Position numbers and translations under genes: made by a program. Shown piece after piece: positions 38,948-48,261 of a DNA stretch of 64,000 nt (the stretch's first letter is position 1; each line of letters starts with the position of its first letter). The stretch comes from Vibrio mimicus. Lineage in GTDB: Bacteria > Pseudomonadota > Gammaproteobacteria > Enterobacterales > Vibrionaceae. Where the stretch lies: contig NZ_CP077426.1 in the NCBI RefSeq assembly GCF_019048845.1, positions 977,501 through 1,041,500 on the forward strand. The letters are read 5' to 3'. Below the pieces are notes generated by a model. The model was not told where the DNA came from and did not search any database. It saw only the letters and a program-made list of their open reading frames with translations.

Positions 38948-39339
38948 GTGAAGTTTCAATTGATCGCTTTCGGTGCGTTATGCATTTCAAATATTACTGT
39001 TACCAAGGCTAATGATGTTGCGGTTGGAATGGCTTTTGATCAAGGGCTTAGCGCAGTGGTTGAATTGGGGCAACAATATCGGCTAACTGTTGGTAATGAC
39101 GGTATTGCGGCTGATTATCTGTTCAAACGAGGAGACTTGTCCTCACCACAGATGTCCATCGACTGGTATGTCGGTGCGGGTGCATGGGCTGAGTGGGAAG
39201 ATGAATTTGGAGTTAGAGTCCCGATTGGGCGGTTGCGCCTAATGTGGGTATCTATGGCCAGTTGAATCCACAAGTGAACTTTTACCGTGGGGCCGAATTG
39301 CAATTAGGTGCTGCGCTTGGAATCACCTACCGTTTCTAA
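38948..39339 (+). pseudogene. Outer-membrane protein gene with a frameshift
   Basis: The frame from GTG 38948 begins with a signal peptide (KFQLIAFGALCISNITVTKA) and beta-strand-like sequence, then breaks near 39227-39232 and stops at 39262-39265. A different frame from about 39229 continues as APNVGIYGQLNPQVNFYRG and ends ITYRF at 39337-39339, a classic outer-membrane C-terminus. Restoring one G in ATTGGGCGG (39224-39232) joins the two into about 130 residues. It is either a true one-base deletion in a G run, a phase switch, or a sequencing error. It is preceded by the Pho-box-like repeat. Confidence 0.75.
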
Positions 39340-39343
39340 AATG

Positions 39344-39370
39344 AAAAGGCCAGCCTGTAGCTGGCCTTTT
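39344..39370. terminator. Bidirectional terminator
   Basis: AAAAGGCCAG and CTGGCCTTTT form a 10-base-pair stem between the frameshifted gene and the convergent metS-like gene. Confidence 0.8.
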
Positions 39371-39387
39371 CGCATTATGGATGTGGA

Positions 39388-39480
39388 TTACTTATCCATT
39401 GCTTTTTTGATACAGATGGCGGCGCCACCCCATGTGATGCCAAGACCAATGATCATCATAATAATTGCACTGAGTGTCAT
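39388..39480 (-). CDS. MetS-like small subunit of an NSS transporter
   Basis: A 30-residue protein, MTLSAIIMMIIGLGITWGGA followed by AICIKKAMDK, with one membrane helix. Its ATG shares a base with the stop of the transporter gene (TAATG) and follows a strong AAGGAGG. This arrangement and sequence match the MetS subunits that accompany MetP-type methionine/alanine importers. It is probably needed for activity of the transporter. Confidence 0.8.
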   Translation of the reverse strand: MTLSAIIMMIIGLGITWGGAAICIKKAMDK

Positions 39481-40946
39481 TAGTGTGCCTCCTTGCGAGA
39501 ACCTGCGTTGATGAAAACTCCAATTACCAGCAGTGCGATAATGATCGCCCAGCCCAATGTTAAATCGTAACCGCCATAGCCTTCAGTGAAGAGTGTCTGC
39601 AGCTTAGTTGCCACGATAATTGCCAAGATAACTGGCGAGACGAAGCGTAGGCAAATATCAAACCAAACTCCCACACTGAAGTCAGAAATGCTGTTTACAT
39701 ATTTACGTGCATCAGAGATTTTTAGTAGCCAAGTCATTAGGATTAACTCCACCAAACAGCTTGCCATAATGCCAACGTTGTTGGCGAAATGATCCACTAG
39801 ATCCAACAATAACAAGCCCCCATTGGTCGCAAATGCCATCGAGACTAAAACACCTGTACCTATAACAATATTTGCGGCTTTTTTACGGCTCCAACCCAGT
39901 TTGTCAATAATGGCTGAGGTGACGGCTTCCATGATCGAAATGTGTGAGCTTAAGCCTGCAACCACAAGAGCCAAGAAGAACAATGGACCAAGGATGTAAG
40001 GGATTGGAAGTAGATTAATCGCGGCGGGTAACGTAACAAACGCAAGACCAACACCTGCTGAAACCACTTCAGTCAATGGTTTTCCTTGCTCTTGAGCCAT
40101 ATAACCCAACACAGAGAAGATCATGATACCGGCTAAGATAGAGAAGCCACAGTTGATCAATACGGTCATAAACGCGTTATTGGTGATGTCTGATTTCTCT
40201 GGTAGATAGCTTGAATAAGCCAGCATAATTGCGAAGCCAATGCTCAGCGTGAAGAAAATTTGCCCGTAGGCTGCCGCCCAAACTTTCACGTCCCAAATCT
40301 TACTGAAGTCAGGTTGGAACATATAGTTCACCCCATCCAGAGCTCCGGGTAGGAAAATCATACGAGCGATTAGGATAAGCACCATAACAAACAGGATTGG
40401 CATCATGATTTTAGAAGCACGTTCAATCCCTTTTTTTACCCCACCGACAATTGCGGCATAAGTAATTATCCATGCGATCAGCATTGCAAACGCGATGTGC
40501 CACTGAATACTACCTAAGTTGGTTGGGGAATTATCACCTAGCTTCAGATATTCACTAAAGAAGAAAGCATTAGTGTCGCTGCCCCAGCTTTGAGTGAATG
40601 ACATTCCAAAATAAGAGATCGCCCAACCAATCACCGCGACATAATACACGGCAATCACGGCCGCGATACCGACTTGAAACCAACCTAACCACTCGAATTT
40701 AGAATGGATTTTGGCAAGCGTGGTGGGAGCTGAACCACGATTTTTTTGACCCATACTGAACTCTAGGATCATGAATGGGATACCCGCTGTGACCATGGCA
40801 AAAAGGTAAGGAATAAAAAATGCCCCCCCCCCATTTTCATATGCCATATAAGGGAAACGCCAGATGTTGCCAAGCCCAATAGCTGAGCCTACTGCGGCTA
40901 ATACGAATCCAACACGGGATCCCCACTGTTCTCGCTTCATATACAA
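39480..40946 (-). CDS. Sodium-dependent NSS-family amino-acid transporter
   Basis: 488 residues with about 12 membrane helices. The N-terminal signature WGSRVGFVLAAVGSAIGLGN and the following IWRFPYMAYENGGGAFFIPY form the sodium and substrate site of neurotransmitter:sodium symporters (LeuT fold). The substrate is probably methionine, alanine or a related neutral amino acid, given the MetS partner. The codons for NGGGA contain an unbroken run of ten G residues on the coding strand (plus-strand C run at 40833-40842), so the reading frame is exposed to slippage. Confidence 0.9.
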   Translation of the reverse strand: MYMKREQWGSRVGFVLAAVGSAIGLGNIWRFPYMAYENGGGAFFIPYLFAMVTAGIPFMILEFSMGQKNRGSAPTTLAKIHSKFEWLGWFQVGIAAVIAVYYVAVIGWAISYFGMSFTQSWGSDTNAFFFSEYLKLGDNSPTNLGSIQWHIAFAMLIAWIITYAAIVGGVKKGIERASKIMMPILFVMVLILIARMIFLPGALDGVNYMFQPDFSKIWDVKVWAAAYGQIFFTLSIGFAIMLAYSSYLPEKSDITNNAFMTVLINCGFSILAGIMIFSVLGYMAQEQGKPLTEVVSAGVGLAFVTLPAAINLLPIPYILGPLFFLALVVAGLSSHISIMEAVTSAIIDKLGWSRKKAANIVIGTGVLVSMAFATNGGLLLLDLVDHFANNVGIMASCLVELILMTWLLKISDARKYVNSISDFSVGVWFDICLRFVSPVILAIIVATKLQTLFTEGYGGYDLTLGWAIIIALLVIGVFINAGSRKEAH

Positions 40947-41428
40947 CTCCTTGTGATGTCCTAGGGTATGAAGCTTTCGTCAGCTATCGCTGAATTCAAA
41001 GATGAGAAAAGTGAAAGTCACCAGTGCTTTTTCTGGCCAACCTTTGCTCTATCATCCGTGATTCTGCAAAAAGTTAGTTATATATATTGGGTGCTGAGCG
41101 AAAACCCAGGATTTAATTCTTAGTTATGCGATGTGTGTTTGCGAAAACTGAAATAATCAGCTACGCAATGATTCGAGACTACCGTTTTCTGTTGTGGGTG
41201 GCAATAGATTATATCTGTTAGTTTATTGTTAATCCTGAGCTGTATTCTTTGCTGTCGATAGCTTTTGTCGAAGAATATGACTTAATTGTGAGTAAATGCA
41301 GCGTAAGTGACTGAATGCCTACTCCATCGCTGATAGAACTATCTAATATCACCTAAAGAGTGTCTGTCTAAAAAGTAGCCACTCCTTAGAAGATATATCC
41401 TGTTTTGCGGCATTGTTAAAACTTAGGC
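40947..41428. other. Intergenic region without recognised gene
   Basis: About 480 bases between the NSS transporter start and the end of the outer-membrane protein gene; both neighbours are on the minus strand. It should hold the transporter promoter. I see no ORF with a ribosome site, no strong terminator and no repeat. Confidence 0.4.
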
Positions 41429-42019
41429 TTAGAAACGTATAGTGACCCCAATATGAGCAGAGCCTTGATTAAGCCAATCTGATTTAAACTTTATGATGCA
41501 GCTTTCTGAAGACGGTAGAGTACAAATGGCGCTTGAGTCGTTATCTACCATAGTGCCTAACCAACGTAGCTGGGCATTAACAGCAACATTTGATGCGATT
41601 TTGTACTCAACGCCACCAAAAGCCGTGGCTGAAAAGCCATATTTCTTATCAGCCCATTCAACGTCAGTATATGCCCCACCAATCCCTAGGCCGATGAAAG
41701 AAGAGAATTTATCCGAAGTCGGATAGTAGATGCTGCTTTGAAAATGCAGGTAGTGGATATTCGCATCTTGGCTGATCAGTGTTTCCACTTGGGTTGGCTG
41801 TGCTGAATAAAATAGTCCAATCCGACCTTTGTCATACGGCACCTCGATAGCAACAGCATAATTGCCAGAGCTGTCTAAATTGTATTTATTGCCAGTTTGA
41901 GCAATGCCATCTCCACCTAGTGTGTAGCCAATGAAGGGGGTTACCATCCATTCTGCAGCGGAAATAGGGGAGAAAAGTAGAAGTAATACATTGATAGTGA
42001 AGACGTATATATGACGCAT
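41429..42019 (-). CDS. Small outer-membrane beta-barrel protein
   Basis: 196 residues with a signal peptide (about 1-21, ending SPISA-AEW), then alternating amphipathic strands and a C-terminal HIGVTIRF. The terminal phenylalanine and strand pattern are typical of 8-stranded OmpA/OmpW-type barrels. Two cysteines (CTLPSSESC) near the C-terminus probably form a loop disulfide. The function is unknown. It is divergent from the ynhF-like gene. Confidence 0.75.
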   Translation of the reverse strand: MRHIYVFTINVLLLLFSPISAAEWMVTPFIGYTLGGDGIAQTGNKYNLDSSGNYAVAIEVPYDKGRIGLFYSAQPTQVETLISQDANIHYLHFQSSIYYPTSDKFSSFIGLGIGGAYTDVEWADKKYGFSATAFGGVEYKIASNVAVNAQLRWLGTMVDNDSSAICTLPSSESCIIKFKSDWLNQGSAHIGVTIRF

Positions 42020-42155
42020 CTTAAGATCCTAGCCAAGTTATTGATGATAGGAGGCATTGTGATAGTAACTGCATATCTGCGCACGATAAATCAGCAAATC
42101 TTGAAGATACTTCACACAGATGTTATTACTTTGTTATGTGGCCAAGGAGGTTAAC

Positions 42156-42245
42156 ATGGAACAAGATCTTAAGTTTGCACTATCTATTGTTGTGATCACA
42201 CTCTCCGCTCTAATTTGCTTTGGAATAATCGCGATTACACATTAG
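42156..42245 (+). CDS. ynhF: YnhF-like 29-residue membrane peptide
   Basis: MEQDLKFALSIVVITLSALI followed by CFGIIAITH matches, from memory, the 29-residue E. coli YnhF in length, DLKF motif, single membrane helix and C-terminal histidine. A perfect ribosome site, AAGGAGG, lies 6 bases before ATG 42156. YnhF is a confirmed but uncharacterised small inner-membrane protein. Here it lies 17 bases before the patatin-like gene, so the two may be co-transcribed. Confidence 0.75.
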   Translation: MEQDLKFALSIVVITLSALICFGIIAITH

Positions 42246-42262
42246 TTTTAGGTGTCCTGCAT

Positions 42263-43474
42263 ATGAAGAGTGGTGGCGTTGTTTCTGATGCAAGGACTGA
42301 GCTAGATACTCAGCGTTTAGCCAAATACATTGGTGGTAAACATGCTCTGGTTGCTCAAGGTGGTGGCCAGCGTGGCATCTTTACTGCGGGTGTATTGGAT
42401 GCTTTCCTTATGTCTAATTTTGATCCCTACCATGAATTTTACGGCACTTCTGCTGGAGCTTTAAATTTATGTGCCTACCTTTCTCGACAAGCGGGGTTGG
42501 GTAAAGCTTTCATTTTAGAATTGACTACTCGCCCTGAATTTTTTCATCTGTTTAGCTACATTCGTCGTAAGCAGTACATGAATATGCAGTGGGCATTGGA
42601 TTGTATCAGTGAATACCCTTATCGCTTAGATTTAGGAATGGCGCGTCAAGTGCTAGGTCAGCGTAAAGCGTATGCGGCAGTGACTTCCGCCGATGATCTG
42701 AAAGATGTGTATTTCCCTATGCTGGGAGTTGACTGGCAGCAAGTATTGTTGGCAACGTGCGCAATCCCTGAGCTTTGTCCTGAGCCTATTCAGTTAAGAG
42801 GTAAACATTACATTGATGGAGGAGTTTCGGCATCGATTCCAGTGCAGGAAGCTTGGCGTAAAGAAGCGCGATTTATTACTGTGATTCGAACGGAATTTGT
42901 AGAGCCACATGTCAACACGGAATTAGCCACAAATGCAGAGTCTTCACATTGGCTAAAAGAGCCATTAAATCATCTTCAGCAGCAACTACAGCATAAGTGG
43001 ATGGGTTGGCGACATGAGTGGAGTGAGTTTTTCCAGCAGCAAAAATTACGTGCGAGAGAGCAAAAAAAAGAGCAAAAACATTTAGATGCACTGAATGGTG
43101 GGCGTTGGTTATTCGGTGCTGATGATATTTACCGTCTCAGTCATTTGTTAGGGAGTAAATTTGATGCTGGTTTGGCCGATTTATTGATGGTGCATTACCA
43201 GACCTATGCTTTGACATGCGATTTTCTTGATGCCCATCACGATGATACTTTCATCGCGCAGATCATGCCGAGTGAACCACTACGCTCGAATTCGTTGCTC
43301 AGCTCTTCTGACGATCTGCTGCATGATTATGAAATTGGCTTAAAAGCGGGATACCATTTTTTAAAGGTGTACAGTGAGGCGGATGAATTACGCAAGCGAT
43401 TATGTCCAAACAGTATTCCTCCCACAGGTTTAAAGAAGAAGGCGCAGGGACCTTCTTCTTTAATGGACTCATGA
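42263..43474 (+). CDS. Patatin-like phospholipase
   Basis: 403 residues. The patatin domain (about 25-210) has the oxyanion loop GGGQRGIFTAGV, the nucleophile motif GTSAG and the catalytic aspartate in YIDGGVSASIPV. It is similar to YjjU-type patatins, which hydrolyse acyl chains from lipids; the true substrate is unknown. A long helical C-terminal extension follows with a charged stretch (REQKKEQKH). ATG 42263 follows AGGTG; the frame upstream overlaps the ynhF-like gene. An A8 run at about 43060 is another slippery site. Confidence 0.85.
   Translation: MKSGGVVSDARTELDTQRLAKYIGGKHALVAQGGGQRGIFTAGVLDAFLMSNFDPYHEFYGTSAGALNLCAYLSRQAGLGKAFILELTTRPEFFHLFSYIRRKQYMNMQWALDCISEYPYRLDLGMARQVLGQRKAYAAVTSADDLKDVYFPMLGVDWQQVLLATCAIPELCPEPIQLRGKHYIDGGVSASIPVQEAWRKEARFITVIRTEFVEPHVNTELATNAESSHWLKEPLNHLQQQLQHKWMGWRHEWSEFFQQQKLRAREQKKEQKHLDALNGGRWLFGADDIYRLSHLLGSKFDAGLADLLMVHYQTYALTCDFLDAHHDDTFIAQIMPSEPLRSNSLLSSSDDLLHDYEIGLKAGYHFLKVYSEADELRKRLCPNSIPPTGLKKKAQGPSSLMDS
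43432..43461. terminator. Hairpin inside the 3' end of the patatin gene
   Basis: AAAGAAGAAGG and CCTTCTTCTTT form a perfect 11-base-pair stem with an 8-base loop, within the last coding codons. It lies between convergent patatin and pykA genes and probably serves one or both as a terminator; the T runs are short. Confidence 0.45.
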
Positions 43475-43489
43475 CTAATCCATTCCCGA

Positions 43490-44935
43490 TTAGTAAACAG
43501 GTAAAATACGCATACAGTTGGTTGACCCCTCAACCCCCATCATGTCACCTTGGGTAATGATCACAAGATCGCCTTCTTCTAGCATTTTTCGCTCTTTTAA
43601 AGCATCAAGTGCAGCGATTGCGACTTCTAAGCCGCTGGCTTGCTTAGTGTCAAAATAGAACGGAATCACCCCTCGTAACAAGGCACATCGATTGAGCGTC
43701 GCTTGATTGGCTGACATCGCAAAAATGGGGAATACAGAGTTGAGTCTAGATGTCATTAATGCGGTACGGCCTGATTCGGTGAGTGTGACCATGGCTTTAA
43801 CCCCTTTAAGGTGGTTAGCCGCATAAATGGTCGACATAGCAATCGCTTCTTCTGCTGTGAGAAACACACTTTTGATGCGATAGGTTTGCTCATTTGACTC
43901 AATCATTTTTTCTGCCCCAACGCAGACTTCTGCCATGGCTTTGACCGTTTCTACGGGGTATTTCCCTGCCGCGGTTTCTCCTGAAAGCATGACTGCATCA
44001 GTGCCATCAAGGACGGCATTGGCCACATCCATAACTTCGGCTCGGGTTGGCATAGGGTTATTGATCATCGATTCCATCATTTGAGTGGCCGTAATCACCA
44101 CGCGATTGAGGCGTTTGGCACGAGAAATCAGTTTTTTTTGTACAGCAATCAACTCAGGGTCACCAATTTCTACCCCAAGATCGCCCCTTGCGACCATGAT
44201 TACATCGGAAGCTTGTACAATATCATCAATATTTTCATCACAAGATACCGTTTCCGCACGCTCGACTTTGGCGACCATGCGTGCATGAAGCCCAGCTTCT
44301 TGTGCAAGGCGTCTCGCATATTTCATATCCTCGCCATTACGAGGAAAAGAAACCGCTAAATATTCCACTTGAATTTCGGCAGCTAATCGAATGTCATTTT
44401 TATCTTTTTCGGTTAACGCATCTGCCGATAATCCGCCGCCTTTTTTGTTGATCCCTTTATTATTGGAGAGCGGGCCACCAACCAACACTGTAGTGTGGAT
44501 TTTATTCGCTTCTACCTGCATGACTTGTAGCTGTACTCGGCCATCATCCAGTAACAGGATATCGTCCCGATGAACATCTTGCGGTAATTTTTTATAATCG
44601 ATGCCAACACTTTCAACAGTACCTTCTCCTTTTGCCAAATTGGCATCAAGGATGAATTTTTCTCCTTCATTGAGGGTGATTTTCCCATCTTTAAAGGTCG
44701 ATACCCGAATTTTTGGACCTTGTAAATCTCCGAGTAACGCCACGTGACGCCCTAACTTTGCGGCGATCTCTCGTACTCTTTTGGCTCGATTTTTATGATC
44801 CTCGGGTGTACCGTGAGAGAAGTTCATTCTTACTACATTGGCTCCTGCGCGGATAATGGCTTCAAGCATTTCAGGGCTTTCGGTGGATGGACCTAAGGTA
44901 GTGACGATTTTGGTTCTGCGTAGAGTTGAGCTCAT
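43490..44935 (-). CDS. pykA: Pyruvate kinase (PykA type)
   Basis: 481 residues. It converts PEP and ADP to pyruvate and ATP. Signatures are [35 protein letters not shown], the ESIKPD-like stretch [21 protein letters not shown] and [15 protein letters not shown]. By recall of sequence it is closer to E. coli PykA (480 residues, AMP-activated) than to PykF. Its position beside mlc, ptsG and gapA groups glycolytic genes here. It is divergent from mlc across about 300 bases. Confidence 0.93.
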   Translation of the reverse strand: MSSTLRRTKIVTTLGPSTESPEMLEAIIRAGANVVRMNFSHGTPEDHKNRAKRVREIAAKLGRHVALLGDLQGPKIRVSTFKDGKITLNEGEKFILDANLAKGEGTVESVGIDYKKLPQDVHRDDILLLDDGRVQLQVMQVEANKIHTTVLVGGPLSNNKGINKKGGGLSADALTEKDKNDIRLAAEIQVEYLAVSFPRNGEDMKYARRLAQEAGLHARMVAKVERAETVSCDENIDDIVQASDVIMVARGDLGVEIGDPELIAVQKKLISRAKRLNRVVITATQMMESMINNPMPTRAEVMDVANAVLDGTDAVMLSGETAAGKYPVETVKAMAEVCVGAEKMIESNEQTYRIKSVFLTAEEAIAMSTIYAANHLKGVKAMVTLTESGRTALMTSRLNSVFPIFAMSANQATLNRCALLRGVIPFYFDTKQASGLEVAIAALDALKERKMLEEGDLVIITQGDMMGVEGSTNCMRILPVY

Positions 44936-45238
44936 ATCAAGGTTCCTTAGACGTGACCATGGGGCGAGTTATGCGTTAAGTATAGTGACTCAGAGAGATT
45001 AGATCGTTTTTGGTGTGCCTAATGTTTTTAGGTGAGGTATTGCTCCTTTGATAGGGGAATTCCCAGTTTTGGTATACCGTGCGAATCAAGGTCATAGGGA
45101 AATAAAGACAAATTATTGGATAGAAAACACAAACTTCTAGGGATATGCGTGATATTTGTCACGCCTATCTGACAAAGCGCTTCACAATTACTTCGCAAAG
45201 TAAAAAAATTGGTTTGTTGTTGAATTTCGGAGCGCCGC
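44936..45238. promoter_or_regulatory. Divergent pykA/mlc region
   Basis: 303 bases between the two starts. It contains the CRP-like palindrome at 45147-45164; no gene is recognised. Confidence 0.45.
45147..45164 (+). promoter_or_regulatory. CRP-like palindrome upstream of mlc
   Basis: GCGTGA-N6-TCACGC is a perfect 6-base inverted repeat with the CRP core GTGA-N6-TCAC. It lies 75 bases before the mlc start. CRP control of mlc is known in E. coli. Confidence 0.6.
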
Positions 45239-46456
45239 ATGTACATGGCTCAACCCGGCCATATTGATCACATCAAACAGATCAATGCGGGCCGCGTATA
45301 CAAACTGATCGATCAAAAAGGGCCAATCTCTCGCATCGATTTGTCGAAGGAGAGTGAACTTGCGCCTGCGAGTATCACCAAAATTACTCGTGAATTGATT
45401 GATGCCCATTTGATTCATGAAACCACAGTTCAAGAGGCCACTAGTCGTGGCCGCCCGGCTGTTGGGCTACAAACCAACAATATGGGATGGCAATTTCTAT
45501 CGATGCGTCTAGGTCGTGGCTATCTCACGATTGCTTTGCACGAATTGGGCGGTGAAGTACTGATCGATACTAAAATAGATATTCATGAAATCGATCAAGA
45601 AGATGTCCTTGCTCGATTGCTGTTCGAAATTGAAGAATTTTTTCAGACCTATGCGGCGCAACTAGATCGTGTAACCAGTATTGCAATTACTTTGCCTGGA
45701 TTGGTCAATTCAGAGCTGGGCATTGTGTTACAAATGCCTCACTACAATGTGAAAAACTTAGCTCTAGGACCTGAAATCTATAAAGCTACCGGTTTGCCGG
45801 TGTTTGTCGCCAATGATACTCGAGCTTGGGCTTTGGCTGAAAAGCTATTTGGTCATTCACAAGACGTTGATAACTCAGTGCTAATCTCTATTCATCATGG
45901 ATTAGGGGCGGGTATTGTTCTTGATGGCCGTGTGTTACAAGGTCGGAATGGCAATATAGGTGAGCTTGGGCATATCCAGATCGATCCTAAAGGTAAGCGC
46001 TGCCACTGTGGTAACTCTGGTTGTTTAGAAACCGTGGCCTCATCACAAGCTATTCGCGATCAAGTTAAAGCGAGAATTATGGCAGGAGAACCGAGCTGCC
46101 TTGCTGCCATTGAAGATATTTCGATCGAGGATATTTGTGCAGCCGCGGCTGATGGCGATCCATTAGCGGTTGATGTCATTCAGCAACTTGGTCGTTATTT
46201 AGGGGTGGCTATCGCGATTGTGATTAACCTGTTTAACCCTGATAAGGTGTTGATTGGAGGAGTAATTAACCAAGCTAAGGCTGTTTTATACCCTTCAATT
46301 GAGCAGTGTATTCGCGAACAAAGTTTACCTGTCTACCATCAAGACTTACAGCTAGTGGAATCTCGTTTTTACAAACAAGCCACAATGCCAGGTGCCGCTT
46401 TGATTAAGCAGGCGCTCTATGATGGTCTACTCTTAATGAAAGTGGTCGAAGGTTAA
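45239..46456 (+). CDS. mlc: ROK-family repressor Mlc
   Basis: 405 residues: an N-terminal winged helix (about 20-75; ISRIDLSKESELAPASITK), a ROK sugar-kinase fold and the zinc motif CHCGNSGCLE. In E. coli Mlc represses ptsG and other PTS genes and is removed from DNA by binding to dephosphorylated PtsG. Both partners are present in this window. ATG 45239 fits GGAG at 45229-45232; ATG 45245 is an alternative. Confidence 0.93.
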   Translation: MYMAQPGHIDHIKQINAGRVYKLIDQKGPISRIDLSKESELAPASITKITRELIDAHLIHETTVQEATSRGRPAVGLQTNNMGWQFLSMRLGRGYLTIALHELGGEVLIDTKIDIHEIDQEDVLARLLFEIEEFFQTYAAQLDRVTSIAITLPGLVNSELGIVLQMPHYNVKNLALGPEIYKATGLPVFVANDTRAWALAEKLFGHSQDVDNSVLISIHHGLGAGIVLDGRVLQGRNGNIGELGHIQIDPKGKRCHCGNSGCLETVASSQAIRDQVKARIMAGEPSCLAAIEDISIEDICAAAADGDPLAVDVIQQLGRYLGVAIAIVINLFNPDKVLIGGVINQAKAVLYPSIEQCIREQSLPVYHQDLQLVESRFYKQATMPGAALIKQALYDGLLLMKVVEG

Positions 46457-46554
46457 TTGATCACTGGAATCGTAAGAAATTCAACCTTACTTACATTTAC
46501 ATTCATACTTAGGGACTATACTGTCACCAAGGTATTTATTTAACGGGATTTCGT

Positions 46555-47499
46555 ATGTCAGGTGTTTTGAACACGGTAGACCAGCGGACGAATCTGGTCG
46601 GCGAAAACCGATTGGAGCTTTTACTTTTTAGCCTCAATAGTCGCCAAGTTTTTGCGATAAACGTTTTTAAAGTCAAAGAGGTCATCAAAGTACCTCTTTT
46701 AACGAAAATGCCAGGCGCACATCCTCATATTACTGGTGTGGCATCGTTACGTGGTGAGCCAGTGCCTGTGATTGATTTACGGTCTGCAATAGGTTTTCCT
46801 CCCCGTCGTGCTCAAGATACGGAAGAAAATCTGATCATTACTGAATATAACCGTACTGTTCAGGGATTTTTGGTTGGGCAGGTGCGTAATATTATCAATA
46901 CTGCCTGGACAGAGATTCAACCTCCACCTAAAACGGCTGGGAGGTCAAATTACTTAACGGCAATCACGCATGTCAAAGAACAAGACAATACCCATATTGT
47001 TGAAATTATTGATGTTGAGAAAGTATTGGCCGAGATAGTCCACTACGATGTTTCTATCTCTGAAGAAGTGCTAGATCATGAATTACTTAATGATATGACA
47101 GGGCGTACCGTATTGATTGTGGATGATTCGTCAACGGCGAGAAATCAAGTTAAAGATACGCTGTCACAGCTTGGTTTGAACATCATTGAGTGTCGTGATG
47201 GATTGGAAGCCTTATTGCTGCTCAAATCATGGTGTGATCAAGGTAAAAATATCTATAAAGAACTGCTGATGATGATTACGGATGCAGAAATGCCAGAGAT
47301 GGATGGTTACAAGTTAACTCATGAAATCCGCAATGACCCGCGAATGAAAGATTTATACATCGCCCTCAATACCTCACTCAGTGGTAATTTTAATGAAGCT
47401 ATGGTGCAAAAAGTGGGGTGTAACCGATTTATTTCCAAGTTTCAGCCGGATTTGTTAGTGCAAGTGGCTCAAGAGCGGTTGAGGGAAGTGCTTTCCTGA
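46555..47499 (+). CDS. cheV: Chemotaxis coupling protein CheV
   Basis: 314 residues: a CheW domain (about 20-165) and a response-regulator receiver domain (about 180-310) with VLIVDDSSTARNQ and the phosphoacceptor site in MITDAEMPEMDGYK. CheV couples receptors to CheA and tunes signalling by phosphorylation. Vibrios carry several CheV paralogues. It stands alone here, away from other chemotaxis genes, and ends at a clear terminator. Confidence 0.93.
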   Translation: MSGVLNTVDQRTNLVGENRLELLLFSLNSRQVFAINVFKVKEVIKVPLLTKMPGAHPHITGVASLRGEPVPVIDLRSAIGFPPRRAQDTEENLIITEYNRTVQGFLVGQVRNIINTAWTEIQPPPKTAGRSNYLTAITHVKEQDNTHIVEIIDVEKVLAEIVHYDVSISEEVLDHELLNDMTGRTVLIVDDSSTARNQVKDTLSQLGLNIIECRDGLEALLLLKSWCDQGKNIYKELLMMITDAEMPEMDGYKLTHEIRNDPRMKDLYIALNTSLSGNFNEAMVQKVGCNRFISKFQPDLLVQVAQERLREVLS

Positions 47500-47529
47500 A
47501 CGGCCAAATAATTGCAATATGAAATTGAC

Positions 47530-47557
47530 AAAAGGCACTCTTGGAGTGCCTTTTCTA
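47530..47557 (+). terminator. cheV terminator
   Basis: AAAAGGCACTC and GAGTGCCTTTT form an 11-base-pair stem with a 3-base loop. It could also serve the convergent gene. Confidence 0.85.
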
Positions 47558-47560
47558 TTT

Positions 47561-47848
47561 TTAGTTTAGTGCTGAATAAAACTGCAGGACGGGTTCCTTT
47601 GCCAGTAAGCCATCTAGAGCGGCAATGAATTTTTTAAAGTGTTCACTTTGGCAATGGCTGTCAAAAGCGGCTTGATCAACAAATTGTTCTTGGAATAAAA
47701 ACACGCCTTCTGTTGCTTGTTGTTCAAAAAGTTCGTAACGCATACAGCCCGGCTCTTGACGGGTTGGTGCCAGCATTTCTTGCGCCAATTGGCGAACGGT
47801 TTGTTTGTGGTCAGCTTTAGCGTGCAATGTTGCGGTTAAATGGATCAA
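47561..47848 (-). CDS. ABM-domain (antibiotic biosynthesis monooxygenase) protein
   Basis: 95 residues with the dimeric ferredoxin-like ABM pattern: RQEPGCMRYELFEQ, VFLFQEQFVDQAAFDSH and QSEHFKKF. Relatives include YgiN quinol monooxygenase and YdhR-type proteins; the substrate is unknown. It follows the glyoxalase-like gene by 17 bases on the same strand, so the two are probably an operon for small reactive-compound chemistry. Confidence 0.82.
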   Translation of the reverse strand: MIHLTATLHAKADHKQTVRQLAQEMLAPTRQEPGCMRYELFEQQATEGVFLFQEQFVDQAAFDSHCQSEHFKKFIAALDGLLAKEPVLQFYSALN

Positions 47849-47865
47849 GGTTATGTCCTCTGTTG

Positions 47866-48261
47866 TTATAAATAGCGGCCCTGACGTTGCAAAAACTCAA
47901 TTTTGTAACCATCTGGATCAGTAAGAAAAAAGAAAGTTGCGAGATGTTGTTCATGGTGATCCAACACCTTTATATCGCTGGGTTGCAAGCCTTTCTCAGA
48001 GAGCTGCCGGTGTGTTGTATCAATATCGGATACGCTGACGGCAATGTGCCCATAAGCATTACCTAGAAGATAAGGTTCCGGCTGATTGTGGTTGAACGTG
48101 AGCTCTAGTTCTACTTCAGTCTGCTCGTTACCTAGGTAGGTAAGAGTAAATGTGTCGAAAACGTATTGTGCGCGAACTTCAAGTTGTAGTGCTTGTTGGT
48201 AAAAATCAATTGAGCGTTCTAAGTTGTAAACACGCAGCATGGTGTGGATCAGTTTAGTCAT
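47866..48261 (-). CDS. Glyoxalase I-like (VOC) metalloenzyme
   Basis: 131 residues with the glyoxalase I pattern: MLRVYNLERSIDFYQQ, NAYGHIAVSVSDI, and FFLTDPDGYKIEFLQR. Metal ligands can be matched to H6, E near 53, H near 73 and E near 124. It probably isomerises the methylglyoxal-glutathione adduct to lactoylglutathione. As I recall, V. cholerae has a separate gloA, so this may be a paralogue and I give no symbol. Confidence 0.83.
   Translation of the reverse strand: MTKLIHTMLRVYNLERSIDFYQQALQLEVRAQYVFDTFTLTYLGNEQTEVELELTFNHNQPEPYLLGNAYGHIAVSVSDIDTTHRQLSEKGLQPSDIKVLDHHEQHLATFFFLTDPDGYKIEFLQRQGRYL

Noticed and set aside
42059..42154. 31-codon GTG frame with an AGGAGG just before the ynhF-like gene
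   Set aside because: The ribosome site is good, but the peptide has no recognisable character and overlaps the region that supplies the ynhF ribosome site; could be a leader peptide, not supported further.
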